Below, in pieces: positions 19,856 to 28,530 of a stretch of DNA of 64,000 bases. The notes below the pieces were generated by a model. The model had not been told where the DNA came from. It saw only the letters and a list, made by a program, of their open reading frames with translations, and searched no databases. Made by a program: the position numbers and the translations under genes. Numbering within the stretch: position 1 is the stretch's first letter; every line of letters begins with the position of its first letter. Origin of the DNA: Ustilago trichophora (taxonomy: Eukaryota > Basidiomycota > Ustilaginomycetes > Ustilaginales > Ustilaginaceae); the NCBI GenBank assembly GCA_900323505.1, contig OOIN01000007.1, positions 1,240,001 to 1,304,000 of the forward strand. Direction: 5' to 3'.

Positions 19856-21517
19856 TTACAGAATCTGCCTTGATGCGGCGTGTGACGATGCTTCCATGCC
19901 TCTTCCAAGCCCAGCGCCTAATGGTGCGGCTTGAGTGAATGAGCTGGGTGACGAAATTTGGGTAGTGACCATACCTGGTCTTGGCATTGGTGCGCCAAAG
20001 CCTGCACCGTAAGGCATCATCCTCACACCTCCTCCCTGTTGCTGCTGTTGCTGCATGCCCAGGTCATTGGGCCCGAGAGGACCTAGTGGGCTAGAGGAAC
20101 CATTCGAGCTGCCTCCATAGGGCGATCGTCTTCCGCCGTCCCATCCGCCTCCTGTAGGCAGCAATCCGCCGCCCCCGTTGATGGCCGGCAATCCAGCATG
20201 GTATCCAACCGGACTTGTCGGCGGGTAATCGCCCTCTTCCGCCACCATCATTGATGGGATCCGACTCGCCCTGTTGTTGGGATTGTAGCGACTAGACCTT
20301 CTGGGATCACCTTTGCCGATGCTGTCCACACGATGCAATTTGGCGCCAGAAACACTCTTCTCGCTGTTGTTGGTCGTGGTGCGTCGCATCTGAGATCCAC
20401 CTGCATAGTCTCCGGACGGCATTGCATCGTGGTCCTGCGAGAGGTACATCGACTTGCGGTAGGTTCCAGGTCCAATACTATCGATTCGGCTGCGTCTCAA
20501 TGCAGCCGTGTCATTGGAAGACGAAAGTGCGCCCTGACCGTATCTTGAACGGCGATTTTTCGAGGTGGCGGGTGGTGGACCACGCGCATATGGTCTTTGC
20601 TGAGGGTTGGCTTGCGCCAGACTGCCACGGCGAGGAAGGACGCCAGCGGGGGGACCGGCGAGATAGCTGCTGCGGTGTTCGCGCATCTCTGTGGAACCTT
20701 TTGGTGCGCCACCATTGGCAGCGGTGTGGTCAAAAATCTGGCCAGGTGTGAATCCAGATCCGTCCGGCATGATGGATGCTGAGGCCAGACCATTGGCCGA
20801 ATGTGGCGAGTCGTAAGAGTCGTCAGCGCTGGATTGGACAGGGGGATGCGATCCGCTCACATTGCGTCGAAATGTCGCAGAGGCTGCTGGTCCGGGAAGC
20901 TCGATACCGCTGCTAGCGCCTCGTGCATGGCCACCACGAGATGGACCGAATCGATGCGAGTCACTGCCACTGAAACTGCTTGCACTGTTGCTAGGGATCA
21001 TACCAAATCCACCATTTGTCCCGCTGCCAGCGTGTCCATTTCCAATTCCGTTGGAACTGCCAAGCGAATCATCGGCCTCCTCGTGACGACCGCCTCGACC
21101 CATAGGCTGGGCGGAGTCAAGCAGCCCGGCGTTGGGACTGGAAACATCGTGAATCGACTCATTGCCTCGGTACGCGCCGGCACTGTAGCTAGCCGCTGCT
21201 GAGCCATAGCCTGCTGCAGAAGGCTGGTACATGTTTTTGGCGTGGATTTGTGGACGGTTGTCGGTGCGTGGACGATTTGCAAACTTGCAGGTGATACCGA
21301 TGAGAACAAAGATAACGAAAACGCCGAGAAAGCCACCTAACAGGATGGCAACAACAGGCGCTTCGAGACTCGAGGTTTGCGCCCTCTCGATGGCATGTGA
21401 GGATTTCGCCGCGGATGCAGCAGCATGAGTAGCGCTAGTGGTGGCTCTAGCGACAATGTTGGCGCGACGGACGACATGCTTGACAAAGCCTCGCGGCATG
21501 TCATTTTGAAGCGGCAT
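19856..21517 (-). CDS. Single-span membrane protein with long Ser/Gly-rich tail
   Basis: A 553-aa protein I do not recognise. It has no classical signal peptide. After about 50 residues with basic pairs and an Ala/Ser/Thr-rich stretch comes one strong membrane segment (about 53-76, VVAILLGGFLGVFVIFVLIGI). The remaining 475 residues are low complexity (Ser, Gly, Pro, Asn, Arg), with several RRSR-type basic patches and a Gln run. The layout resembles fungal plasma-membrane sensors or signal-anchor proteins with a short outer and long cytosolic part, but orientation is inference. An upstream coding exon carrying a signal peptide cannot be excluded, since the next 900 bp upstream are unassigned. 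Confidence 0.7.
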   Translation of the reverse strand: MPLQNDMPRGFVKHVVRRANIVARATTSATHAAASAAKSSHAIERAQTSSLEAPVVAILLGGFLGVFVIFVLIGITCKFANRPRTDNRPQIHAKNMYQPSAAGYGSAAASYSAGAYRGNESIHDVSSPNAGLLDSAQPMGRGGRHEEADDSLGSSNGIGNGHAGSGTNGGFGMIPSNSASSFSGSDSHRFGPSRGGHARGASSGIELPGPAASATFRRNVSGSHPPVQSSADDSYDSPHSANGLASASIMPDGSGFTPGQIFDHTAANGGAPKGSTEMREHRSSYLAGPPAGVLPRRGSLAQANPQQRPYARGPPPATSKNRRSRYGQGALSSSNDTAALRRSRIDSIGPGTYRKSMYLSQDHDAMPSGDYAGGSQMRRTTTNNSEKSVSGAKLHRVDSIGKGDPRRSSRYNPNNRASRIPSMMVAEEGDYPPTSPVGYHAGLPAINGGGGLLPTGGGWDGGRRSPYGGSSNGSSSPLGPLGPNDLGMQQQQQQGGGVRMMPYGAGFGAPMPRPGMVTTQISSPSSFTQAAPLGAGLGRGMEASSHAASRQIL

Positions 21518-22556
21518 AGTGGAGATTCCGGAAATTTGCGTGCTGTCGGGAGGTGGATGCCAGCTTTCCCTCAGAGTGCACTGCCCAGCGTGTTGATGCG
21601 TGTTGGCCTATCCTTGAAAGTATGGAATCAGAGCGGGACGGTATCCAACTTCAGAGTGGTGCTATGAAAATCCAAGGAGCCGGATGAACGCAAGAATCGG
21701 CCAAGGACACGAGTATACAGATGAGAGCAACGCGATAGCAGTGGTGAGCCAGAAGTGTGTGCTTGATGGGTGATGATAAGCGCCACGACGGTGGGTCGGA
21801 AGAAGATGAAGTGCTATTGAAGGCGTGACAAGGTCGAAGAGAAAGTCGGACAAAGACAGAGCAGATCCAGTAGATTGTCCTCGTAGCAAATGTCAAGGTG
21901 CACGGAGGATTGAAGATGAAAGGGGATCAAAGGCAGCGAATGAAGCAGCGGAGGGTATACTTGCTGCCGAAGACCAAGTCGCGAAGGTATCGAAAGGAGC
22001 GTAGATTTGGATCTTGATTGACGATAAAGGTAGGAGGTCGATTTTGGATTTGCGATGCGAGCAGCGTGCGTGGTTGTTACGTGTAGTGACCTTGCCAGCA
22101 GGATCGCAAAGTAGCAGAGCCGAACGATGGTACTGGATTTGAAGAAAGGCGTATGGACGACGAAAGGAACGAGGACCGTTATCGAAGAGGGCTGGAGAGG
22201 GTGAAGAAAGGATAGAGTGGAGAGAGAAGAACAAAAAGGAGGAGGACGGGGCTGTGGTGAAGATGGGATGTTGGGACGATGGACGATGGACGATGGACGA
22301 TGGTCGGGAAGAGAAGGCAAGGCAAGATAGGTGCTGCAAGCGGCGAAGATCCATCTAATGGATGGAGAGTTCAAGAGGACGAGGAGCAGAAAGAGGGGCG
22401 GCAGCGGCAGAGGGGTTCACTGCGAGTGTGGGTTTGACTTTGTGGCCGAGCGGGAAATGTGAAATGCATTTTTCGCTGTTGTGTCCTCCTCGTGGTGCCA
22501 TTTGACAGCGCAGAGACTAGAAATTTTAAATTTATAGTAAACTGCTTTATTTTTTA

Positions 22557-22560
<4 letters not shown>

Positions 22561-22594
<34 letters not shown>
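22561..22594. repeat. (ATT)n microsatellite
   Basis: About 11 copies of ATT/TTA directly preceded by a T-rich run, in the gene-poor region. Confidence 0.92.
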
Positions 22595-22611
22595 CAACCC
22601 GAGGAGGGTCC

Positions 22612-22636
22612 AACACACACACACACACACACACAC
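22612..22636. repeat. (CA)n microsatellite
   Basis: About 12 copies of CA, 18 bp after the ATT array. Confidence 0.92.
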
Positions 22637-24024
22637 GCTCGCAATCCTCTCTTTTCTCACGCGGCTCCCTTTGTTTACAGTGCATGCTCGAGTCTCTCTG
22701 TCCAACCTCTTCTTTCCGTGCAGCTAGAAATGATCTGCGATCGATGAGAATGAAAAGCCGTCTACGTATGATGGAGCTTATTGGTGGCTAGGGAAGGGAC
22801 AACGTGCGTATACGTTCAGTATGCCGTATGTGTGGGCGGGATGTATATTGAGAAAAGGATTGCAAACCTGCATGAGATCCTTCGTCGCCACAAGACCAAA
22901 GCAACCAAGAAGGCTGATTTTTGAGCTCGCCCCTCTGTGCGCCCATTAGCATACAGTAGGAGGTCACAGAGTACTGTAGTGCGTTCCAGAAGCGCCAACG
23001 CTAAGATGCTTTTCATGATCTTCCAGCCTGTCGTCACAACTGTGTGCCCAAGAGGCGACCATGCGTAACTTCGGCAGCATCAGCGGCTGAAAGGGGAGCG
23101 ACCGCTGCACAGCACAGCACAACACTGCACTGCACTGCATATTGTAGCACCGAGATACAGAGTCTGCATCAAGTTTAGTGCGCTTCGCCTCGCCGCGCCG
23201 CCCGCTGACGCCGCCGCGTTGGCTTTTTGGCTTGCACCAATGCACACAGTACACGCGTTTCTCGAATCTGTACTCACTCGGAGCCAATTTTCAAGGTTTA
23301 CCATTTCAAATTGTACTTTGAGTACAACTTACCGCGTTGTCGATCTTCTTTAGCTGCAGCATGCTCTGCTGTCAACTTCGGCGTCTCTCGCGTGTCAAGA
23401 TTCAACTCGGCATAAGTACTGTAGTGATCCCTTCGGAAGGCAGTGCTCTTTCGCCCTCTTGCTTTTCAGCTCCGAGTTCGGCAACTTCTTCGAACCAGCA
23501 TCGCTCGGTCTACTTTGCATCGGGCCAAGACTTTTCCACTGATCGACATAGCTTCGCTGCTCTAGCCAGAGTCAACTGGTGTACTGTATGAAGGGAGCGG
23601 CTAAGCAGATCTCGACTGAGTCCACGTCAGCTGCAACTCGCCGATCCTCATCTCTTTTGACTGTCGGAACACGGCTCGATAGACATTCTCAAGTCGCGGG
23701 ACAGCCGCCTCTCTTTGCCGCTCAGCAGGATGGTATTCAAGCATTGTCATCAGTCTAACACAGTAGTGGTCAAGCGTCGAGCATGGCATTATTTCATGTC
23801 TCTACAGGCAGAGATTGGCTCCAAGATACTTCGGATACTCTCAGCTTGGTACGGAGCCATGGATAGATGCGCAAAAGAATTGCTTCTCCCTCCATTAGAG
23901 ATACGTCACTTGCGTGCCCCTATCATGGTCAACCAACAAACGCGATAAGAACAAAAGTGTCAGCTTCGATTTCTCTGCAAAAACGACTCGCACATCAGCT
24001 TCCTTCACCTCGCAGCCAAGACAC

Positions 24025-26049
24025 TTACATCTTGATGGTGTCGATAACCTTCCTCCAGATCAAAAATACCCAGTTGAATCCGATTAATCCTCCACCCGTC
24101 GATCCGCTCTTGCCGACCAGCTTGCTCCTCGCATCTCTGGCCGCAGCGTTTCTCCTCGTTCCGCCTCCTGCCTTTATCGTCCTGTTCGATGCAGCATTCC
24201 GCCTCGCGACACGGTAGAAGACAAGCATCATCACGATGGCCGACATGAGCACCGTCCTGGTCTGGTTGGTCTTGCGAAAATCCAACATGGCCGTGATGGT
24301 CGACAGGATCGAGTTGTTGGACGAAGAGCGGTTGGATGTCACATCACGCTCCGGATTCCTCTTGTTTGAGGACGAGGAAGAGTGGTGGTGGTCGCCTTCC
24401 ATGTAGCGAGACAGATGAGCACGCGTAGAGGCATAACCGGCGTCGTCCTTGAATCGTGCTTCTTTGGCAGTCGTTTCTGCGGCGTTGCTACGTGCCGATC
24501 GGCGCGAGTGGTTGGATGTGGCGGATGTACTGCTCTCGTTTCCTCCATCGTAGTCTGAGGAGCGGGATGAGCTCGAGCGACGAACTGAACGACGTTCCGA
24601 CTTTTGCTCCTCCTTTGCCGTCGTGGTCGAGGAGGCGTGCTTTGACGACGATTCGACACTGCGGGTGGATCCAGGAGACATAGCAGGACTGGTGGAAGAA
24701 GAGGAACTCGACTCGTCTGCGCCATTGCGAGGCGAGAAATAGGTGGGAGACTGGCTGCGTTGTCGACGAGACCGCGAGCCAGACTCGGACCCTGAGCCAG
24801 ACGAACCAGATGAGGGCTCACTGTGTGTGCCGTTACGAGAGCTTGCATTGACCTTGCTATCTTCTGTTTCGAAATCCTTCTTGCCCGTCAAAAAGTTTCC
24901 AATGCCTGGAGCAATTTCCTTGGCTTTGCCTCCGACCTGGCCAACTCCCTTGCTACCAGCATTGGTAGCCGCAGACGCAGCAGCCTCTTTGGCCTTTTTC
25001 TCTTCTTCGGCTCTCTTGGCTTTTTCCTGCGCATACGCTTTTTGCGCATTCGCAATGGCCTCCTGCTCCCTCTCCAGCTGACCCGTCATATGCACCTGTG
25101 CCTCGTTGATCTGCTCGAGCAATCCAAACTTGACCGATTCAGCCAAGCTCGAATAGCCCACAAACTCACGAGCGTACTCCCATTCGCCCAATCGCGAAGC
25201 AAGCACATGGAGTGAGTAGAGCCCCACGATCTTTTCGTATGCTGCCGCCGCTTTAGGAGTAGGAGCAGCAGCACCAAAAGCGGAAGAGAACGAGGCGAGG
25301 TACCATTCTGCGATCAAACGTGCAGCGTTGGTACCTGTTCTTGCGGCAGGGTTGAGCGCGTCCAATCGCAGCGCAGCGAGGACGGCCGAAGAGATGACGG
25401 ACGCAGGCAGCTCGATGGCCAGATGGATGGTTTCTGGAGTCGGATCAAGCGAAGGCGCATCTGCTTCGCCCGAGGTCTGTGTGCAAAGGCGAAGTGCTTC
25501 AAACCACAGATGGCTGATCAGGCTTTGAGGCTGCTTGGAGAGGAGGAGCAAGATGCGGTCGATGGCTGCGGCATCGGAGGAGGACTGTTCCTTGGCCTGC
25601 GTAAGCTTGTCGTGGATGGTGATCGAAGATTGCTTGTCCGTGTAAACCTGAGTGAAGACGGTCAGGCGCAGAATGGCGACCTTTTCCACCAGCTTTTGTA
25701 CGTCCAAGTCGGTATCGTTGAGAAAAGAAGAAGCGGTGAGACTGCTTCCGAGCTGGTTTGAGGAGAAGAGCAGGTCAGCTACATGCTGACTTTGGATGAG
25801 CGCTGTCTGCAAATCCTTGGCTAGGAAAGCTCGAGCTGCTTTGCCGTAATGCGCTTTGGCCGTCTTGGTGCGCGACAGTGTTTGACTGTCATCCACGGAT
25901 GAAGCTGCGGAGGCCGGTCGCTTCAAGTCGGATGCTGACGCCGTGATGGACTGCGAGAGTGAAGGATCGCCTGCTCCTGCAGCTCCTGCAGCTAGCTGGT
26001 TGGCCCGGATGTCGTTGAAGGCGGCCGATGTGTTGTCTGGCGCCGGCAT
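24025..26049 (-). CDS. Tail-anchored membrane protein, peroxin-26-like (tentative)
   Basis: A 674-aa protein starting at the ATG at 26047-26049 (MPAPDNTSAAFND). The longer upstream frame has no better start. Residues about 75-330 are helical, with KAHYGKAARAFLAKDLQTAL resembling the TPR-like opening of fungal peroxin 26, the peroxisomal anchor for the Pex1/Pex6 AAA ATPases. A Lys/Glu/Ala coiled-coil stretch follows (about 345-400), then a Ser/Arg-rich disordered region. One hydrophobic segment near the C terminus (RTVLMSAIVMMLVFYRVA) is followed by a basic tail and a second, weaker hydrophobic patch (GGGLIGFNWVFLIW). That places it as a tail- or C-terminally anchored protein. The PEX26 assignment rests on weak resemblance and overall layout. 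Confidence 0.65.
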   Translation of the reverse strand: MPAPDNTSAAFNDIRANQLAAGAAGAGDPSLSQSITASASDLKRPASAASSVDDSQTLSRTKTAKAHYGKAARAFLAKDLQTALIQSQHVADLLFSSNQLGSSLTASSFLNDTDLDVQKLVEKVAILRLTVFTQVYTDKQSSITIHDKLTQAKEQSSSDAAAIDRILLLLSKQPQSLISHLWFEALRLCTQTSGEADAPSLDPTPETIHLAIELPASVISSAVLAALRLDALNPAARTGTNAARLIAEWYLASFSSAFGAAAPTPKAAAAYEKIVGLYSLHVLASRLGEWEYAREFVGYSSLAESVKFGLLEQINEAQVHMTGQLEREQEAIANAQKAYAQEKAKRAEEEKKAKEAAASAATNAGSKGVGQVGGKAKEIAPGIGNFLTGKKDFETEDSKVNASSRNGTHSEPSSGSSGSGSESGSRSRRQRSQSPTYFSPRNGADESSSSSSTSPAMSPGSTRSVESSSKHASSTTTAKEEQKSERRSVRRSSSSRSSDYDGGNESSTSATSNHSRRSARSNAAETTAKEARFKDDAGYASTRAHLSRYMEGDHHHSSSSSNKRNPERDVTSNRSSSNNSILSTITAMLDFRKTNQTRTVLMSAIVMMLVFYRVARRNAASNRTIKAGGGTRRNAAARDARSKLVGKSGSTGGGLIGFNWVFLIWRKVIDTIKM

Positions 26050-26337
26050 GGTCGACACTTTGGACCGAATAACTGTCCGATGTGAATGGAGGGGAAGGCT
26101 TGGAGTGCCACGGAAAGATGATGATGGCGATGAGGATGAAAGAGGAAAGCAAGCAAAGTGTGGGGTAAGGTTGCGCAGGCGAGCGAGCTGACAAGTCGAT
26201 TCCAAATTGCGTCTGTGCGTGTAAGAGAGACACAAAGAGGGATGGATGCACAGAAAGATCAAAAACCGGTCCAAAAAGTCACTTGTCAGCCGGAGCCTTT
26301 TGTGACTTGGCATCGGTCATTCTCGCGCGGGTGAATA

Positions 26338-26365
26338 CACTGTACAGTACTGTACTGTACAGTAG
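26338..26365. repeat. TACWG palindromic tract
   Basis: Reads TACAG-TACTG-TACTG-TACAG with flanking ACTG and TAG. TACAGTACTGTA at 26343-26354 is a perfect palindrome. It is about 290 bp upstream of the PEX26-like start and 240 bp upstream of the METTL3 start. Confidence 0.9.
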
Positions 26366-26422
26366 AGGTGTTGCCGGTGATTTTATCGAGAATCAAGGGT
26401 CCCCACCAAATTTCCCGAAGAG

Positions 26423-26459
26423 CTACGCTGAGCCACGCTGAGCCACGCTGAGCCACGCT
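26423..26459. repeat. 10-bp tandem repeat, about 3.7 copies
   Basis: The unit CCACGCTGAG is repeated three times after a one-mismatch copy (CTACGCTGAG) and ends in a partial copy. It lies in the divergent promoter about 150 bp from the METTL3 start. Confidence 0.9.
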
Positions 26460-26583
26460 ATATGGCATGTCAAATGATCCTCAGTCCAGCCCAACCCCAT
26501 TAACTACTTCATCCATCGAGTAGCCTAAAAAGCTGGCGACACCAGGCAATCATGCCTTGATCCATTGCGATCGAGCTGCCTAC

Positions 26584-26610
26584 ATGGAAATTACGACGCT
26601 GTCAAGATGA
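26584..26610 (+). promoter_or_regulatory. uORF overlapping the METTL3 start codon
   Basis: An eight-codon frame (ATG at 26584) ends in TGA at 26608-26610, which overlaps the METTL3 ATG at 26607-26609 as ATGA. A two-codon uORF (ATG CCT TGA) lies at 26552-26560. If both are in the mRNA leader they would be expected to reduce or gate translation of the main frame. The transcript start is not known from sequence. Confidence 0.6.
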
Positions 26611-27881
26611 CAGAGCTAATGTCGGACCAAGATGCGGTCGATGCCATCACTTCGACCTTCCTCTCCGCTCCCACCGCCAAGCAGCGCCTCCTGACTCAGC
26701 TCATGAAGAGCACCGATAACCGCTATCAAGAGTTCTGCCAGCACCTCACACGTCAAGACTGTACCGATGCAGTAACATGTCAAAAGCTGCACTTCAAGCC
26801 AGTACTATACCCGCAGACAGACCCGTCTTACGGCCACTGCAGCTACCTCAACACATGTCACCGCACCACATCGTGCAAGTATCTCCATTTTGAGCTCGAC
26901 ACAGACCCTCCTCAACAGCCGTTCACTTTCCGCACTTCTGGCCTGCATACGTATGAGGCTGACTCGGAAGATGCGCGTGAGATTGGCCTGATTCATCCCT
27001 CACGCACGCTCAAGGAGCATGGATTCGAAGAATGGATCCGACCCTCCTCATCAGGCAGCGACGCCCAGTGGATCGACTGCGACCTGAAAGACTTTGACTA
27101 TTCGATGCTAGGCAAGTTTGACATCATTCTTGCCGATCCACCATGGGACATTCACATGTCGCTGCCGTATGGAACGATGAGCGACGACGACATGCGCGCA
27201 ATGCCCGTGCCTGTGCTTCAAGATGAAGGCCTCATCTTCCTCTGGACGACCGGTAGAGCCATGGAGTTGGGCCGAGAACTGTTGGCTCATTGGGGCTATA
27301 CCCGCATCGACGAGCTGATTTGGGTCAAAGTGGGCCAGACCCAGCGACTTATCCGCACCGGTCGAACGGGTCACCATCTCAATCACACCAAAGAACACTG
27401 CCTGGTCGGCGCGAAAGTGCGTTCCGCCTCTTCCGAGGATGTGGAGAGCAAACCGCTCCCCGGCTCTACTCAGCGCTATGTCGGCAGCCGCGGCGCTGGC
27501 GTACCACCCCCGCTTCCCGATTGGGTCCATTGCGGAATCAATGCAGACGTGATCGTCTCTGAAGTAAGAGACACCTCCCGCAAACCGGACGAGCTCTACG
27601 CCATCATCGAACGCCTGTGTCCTGGTGGCCGCAAAGTAGAACTATTCGGGCGCAAACACAATGTCCGCAAAGGCTGGTTGACGCTGGGCAACCAACTCAA
27701 GTCGGATCACGTGCTCGATCCCGCCCTCCAGCAGCGCTTGGACGCCTTCAGAACGAGCATACGGCAGCATGCCATTCCTGGGTTTGCACAGCAGCAACCA
27801 ACGCCTTATCCAGCCATCCACCAGGGTGCCACCAGTAACTACATCTCTCCGGCACCACCACCGCCTATGGGCTTGTACTAA
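26607..27881 (+). CDS. IME4: METTL3/IME4-type mRNA N6-adenosine methyltransferase
   Basis: A 424-aa intronless MT-A70 protein. The start is the first in-frame ATG; the frame is open upstream but has no ATG. The N-terminal half carries two Cys/His clusters (about 52-62 and 78-94, with HCSYLNTC and SCKYLHF) as in the METTL3 zinc-finger region. The catalytic domain follows: FDIILADPPWDIHMSLPYGTM with the DPPW motif at about 177-180, then LIFLWTTGRAMELGRELL, IDELIWVKVGQ, NHTKEHCLVG and the terminal VELFGRKHNVRKGW. An intact DPPW supports an active S-adenosylmethionine-dependent m6A writer rather than a METTL14-like partner. In yeast IME4 controls meiosis; the role here is inferred. The C-terminal tail is Pro/Gln-rich. 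No METTL14 partner is in the window. Confidence 0.95.
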   Translation: MTELMSDQDAVDAITSTFLSAPTAKQRLLTQLMKSTDNRYQEFCQHLTRQDCTDAVTCQKLHFKPVLYPQTDPSYGHCSYLNTCHRTTSCKYLHFELDTDPPQQPFTFRTSGLHTYEADSEDAREIGLIHPSRTLKEHGFEEWIRPSSSGSDAQWIDCDLKDFDYSMLGKFDIILADPPWDIHMSLPYGTMSDDDMRAMPVPVLQDEGLIFLWTTGRAMELGRELLAHWGYTRIDELIWVKVGQTQRLIRTGRTGHHLNHTKEHCLVGAKVRSASSEDVESKPLPGSTQRYVGSRGAGVPPPLPDWVHCGINADVIVSEVRDTSRKPDELYAIIERLCPGGRKVELFGRKHNVRKGWLTLGNQLKSDHVLDPALQQRLDAFRTSIRQHAIPGFAQQQPTPYPAIHQGATSNYISPAPPPPMGLY

Positions 27882-28530
27882 AGAGGCAAAAGAATACCCG
27901 ACCCATATCAGACATGCTGACAGCTCGCATGGTTAAAGTAAATCCACACAGTGATTCGAGATGCGGTATGTCTATGGTATGTGAGTGTGTGTGAGAGAGC
28001 CGCGGGAGGGTGGTTCGCAAAGTTCTGCCGGAAATGGGAACCGCTCGAGAAGGATCCGCATCACGAAGAAGGGAAAGAATTAAAAATATCTTTTTTTAAA
28101 AAAAAATGAAAAAGGTCGTGTTGGAACCGTATCACGAGCAAAAAGAATCCGTTTTGCGCGGGGCCTGCGCACGGATCTGCTTGCTTGATTTCCGGTTATT
28201 GTCATGGTTGCCGAAGCCGCTGATATCCTCCTCACATGGCATCCACAAGACAATGAGAACGGAGCATCTGCATGGTGAGCCGGTACGAGGTAGACTGTCT
28301 TGGTATTATCGACATCAGCAAGCGATGAGGGAGCCGCCATTGAAATGATGCTTCCGTGAAGTAGGTGCGAGGCTCTCTGTCAAGTACCGATCTGAGCGAC
28401 GTTTAAGAGCATAAAACCGTTTCCGGGTTGCTTGCTTTATGACCACCACCTACATCAAGCAAGTGCGCGCAACTTCTCGCCTTTCTTTTTTTCCGAATCC
28501 TTCATACACCTTGCTTTGATCTCGACAACT
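27882..28530. promoter_or_regulatory. Intergenic region upstream of the SDR gene
   Basis: 649 bp holding the METTL3 3' region and the SDR promoter. There is a GTGTGTGAGAGAG stretch near 27985 and a short T/A run near 28088-28106. No gene is supported. Confidence 0.5.

Larger units (their letters stand above)
21518..24024. other. 2.5-kb gene-poor region
   Basis: No credible coding gene. The left part (to about 22440) is pyrimidine-rich on the minus strand and probably holds the leader and promoter of the membrane-protein gene. Then come an ATT trinucleotide array (22561-22594), a CA array (22612-22636) and a CAGCA/CACTG-rich patch (about 23100-23140). Isolated TACTGTA pieces occur near 22970, 23415 and 23582. 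The stretch 23300-24020 has ordinary composition but only short frames. A non-coding RNA or a fast-evolving small gene is possible but not shown. Confidence 0.5.
26050..26606. promoter_or_regulatory. Divergent promoter: PEX26-like gene / METTL3 gene
   Basis: 557 bp shared by two divergent genes. It holds the TACWG tract (26338-26365), a 10-bp tandem repeat (26423-26459) and two upstream ATGs in the METTL3 leader. Confidence 0.7.

Noticed and set aside
21814..22374. Minus-strand 186-codon frame upstream of the single-span protein gene
   Set aside because: Translation is biased to Ser/Pro/His/Leu from pyrimidine-rich DNA, typical of promoter or leader sequence; a coding exon is possible but unsupported.
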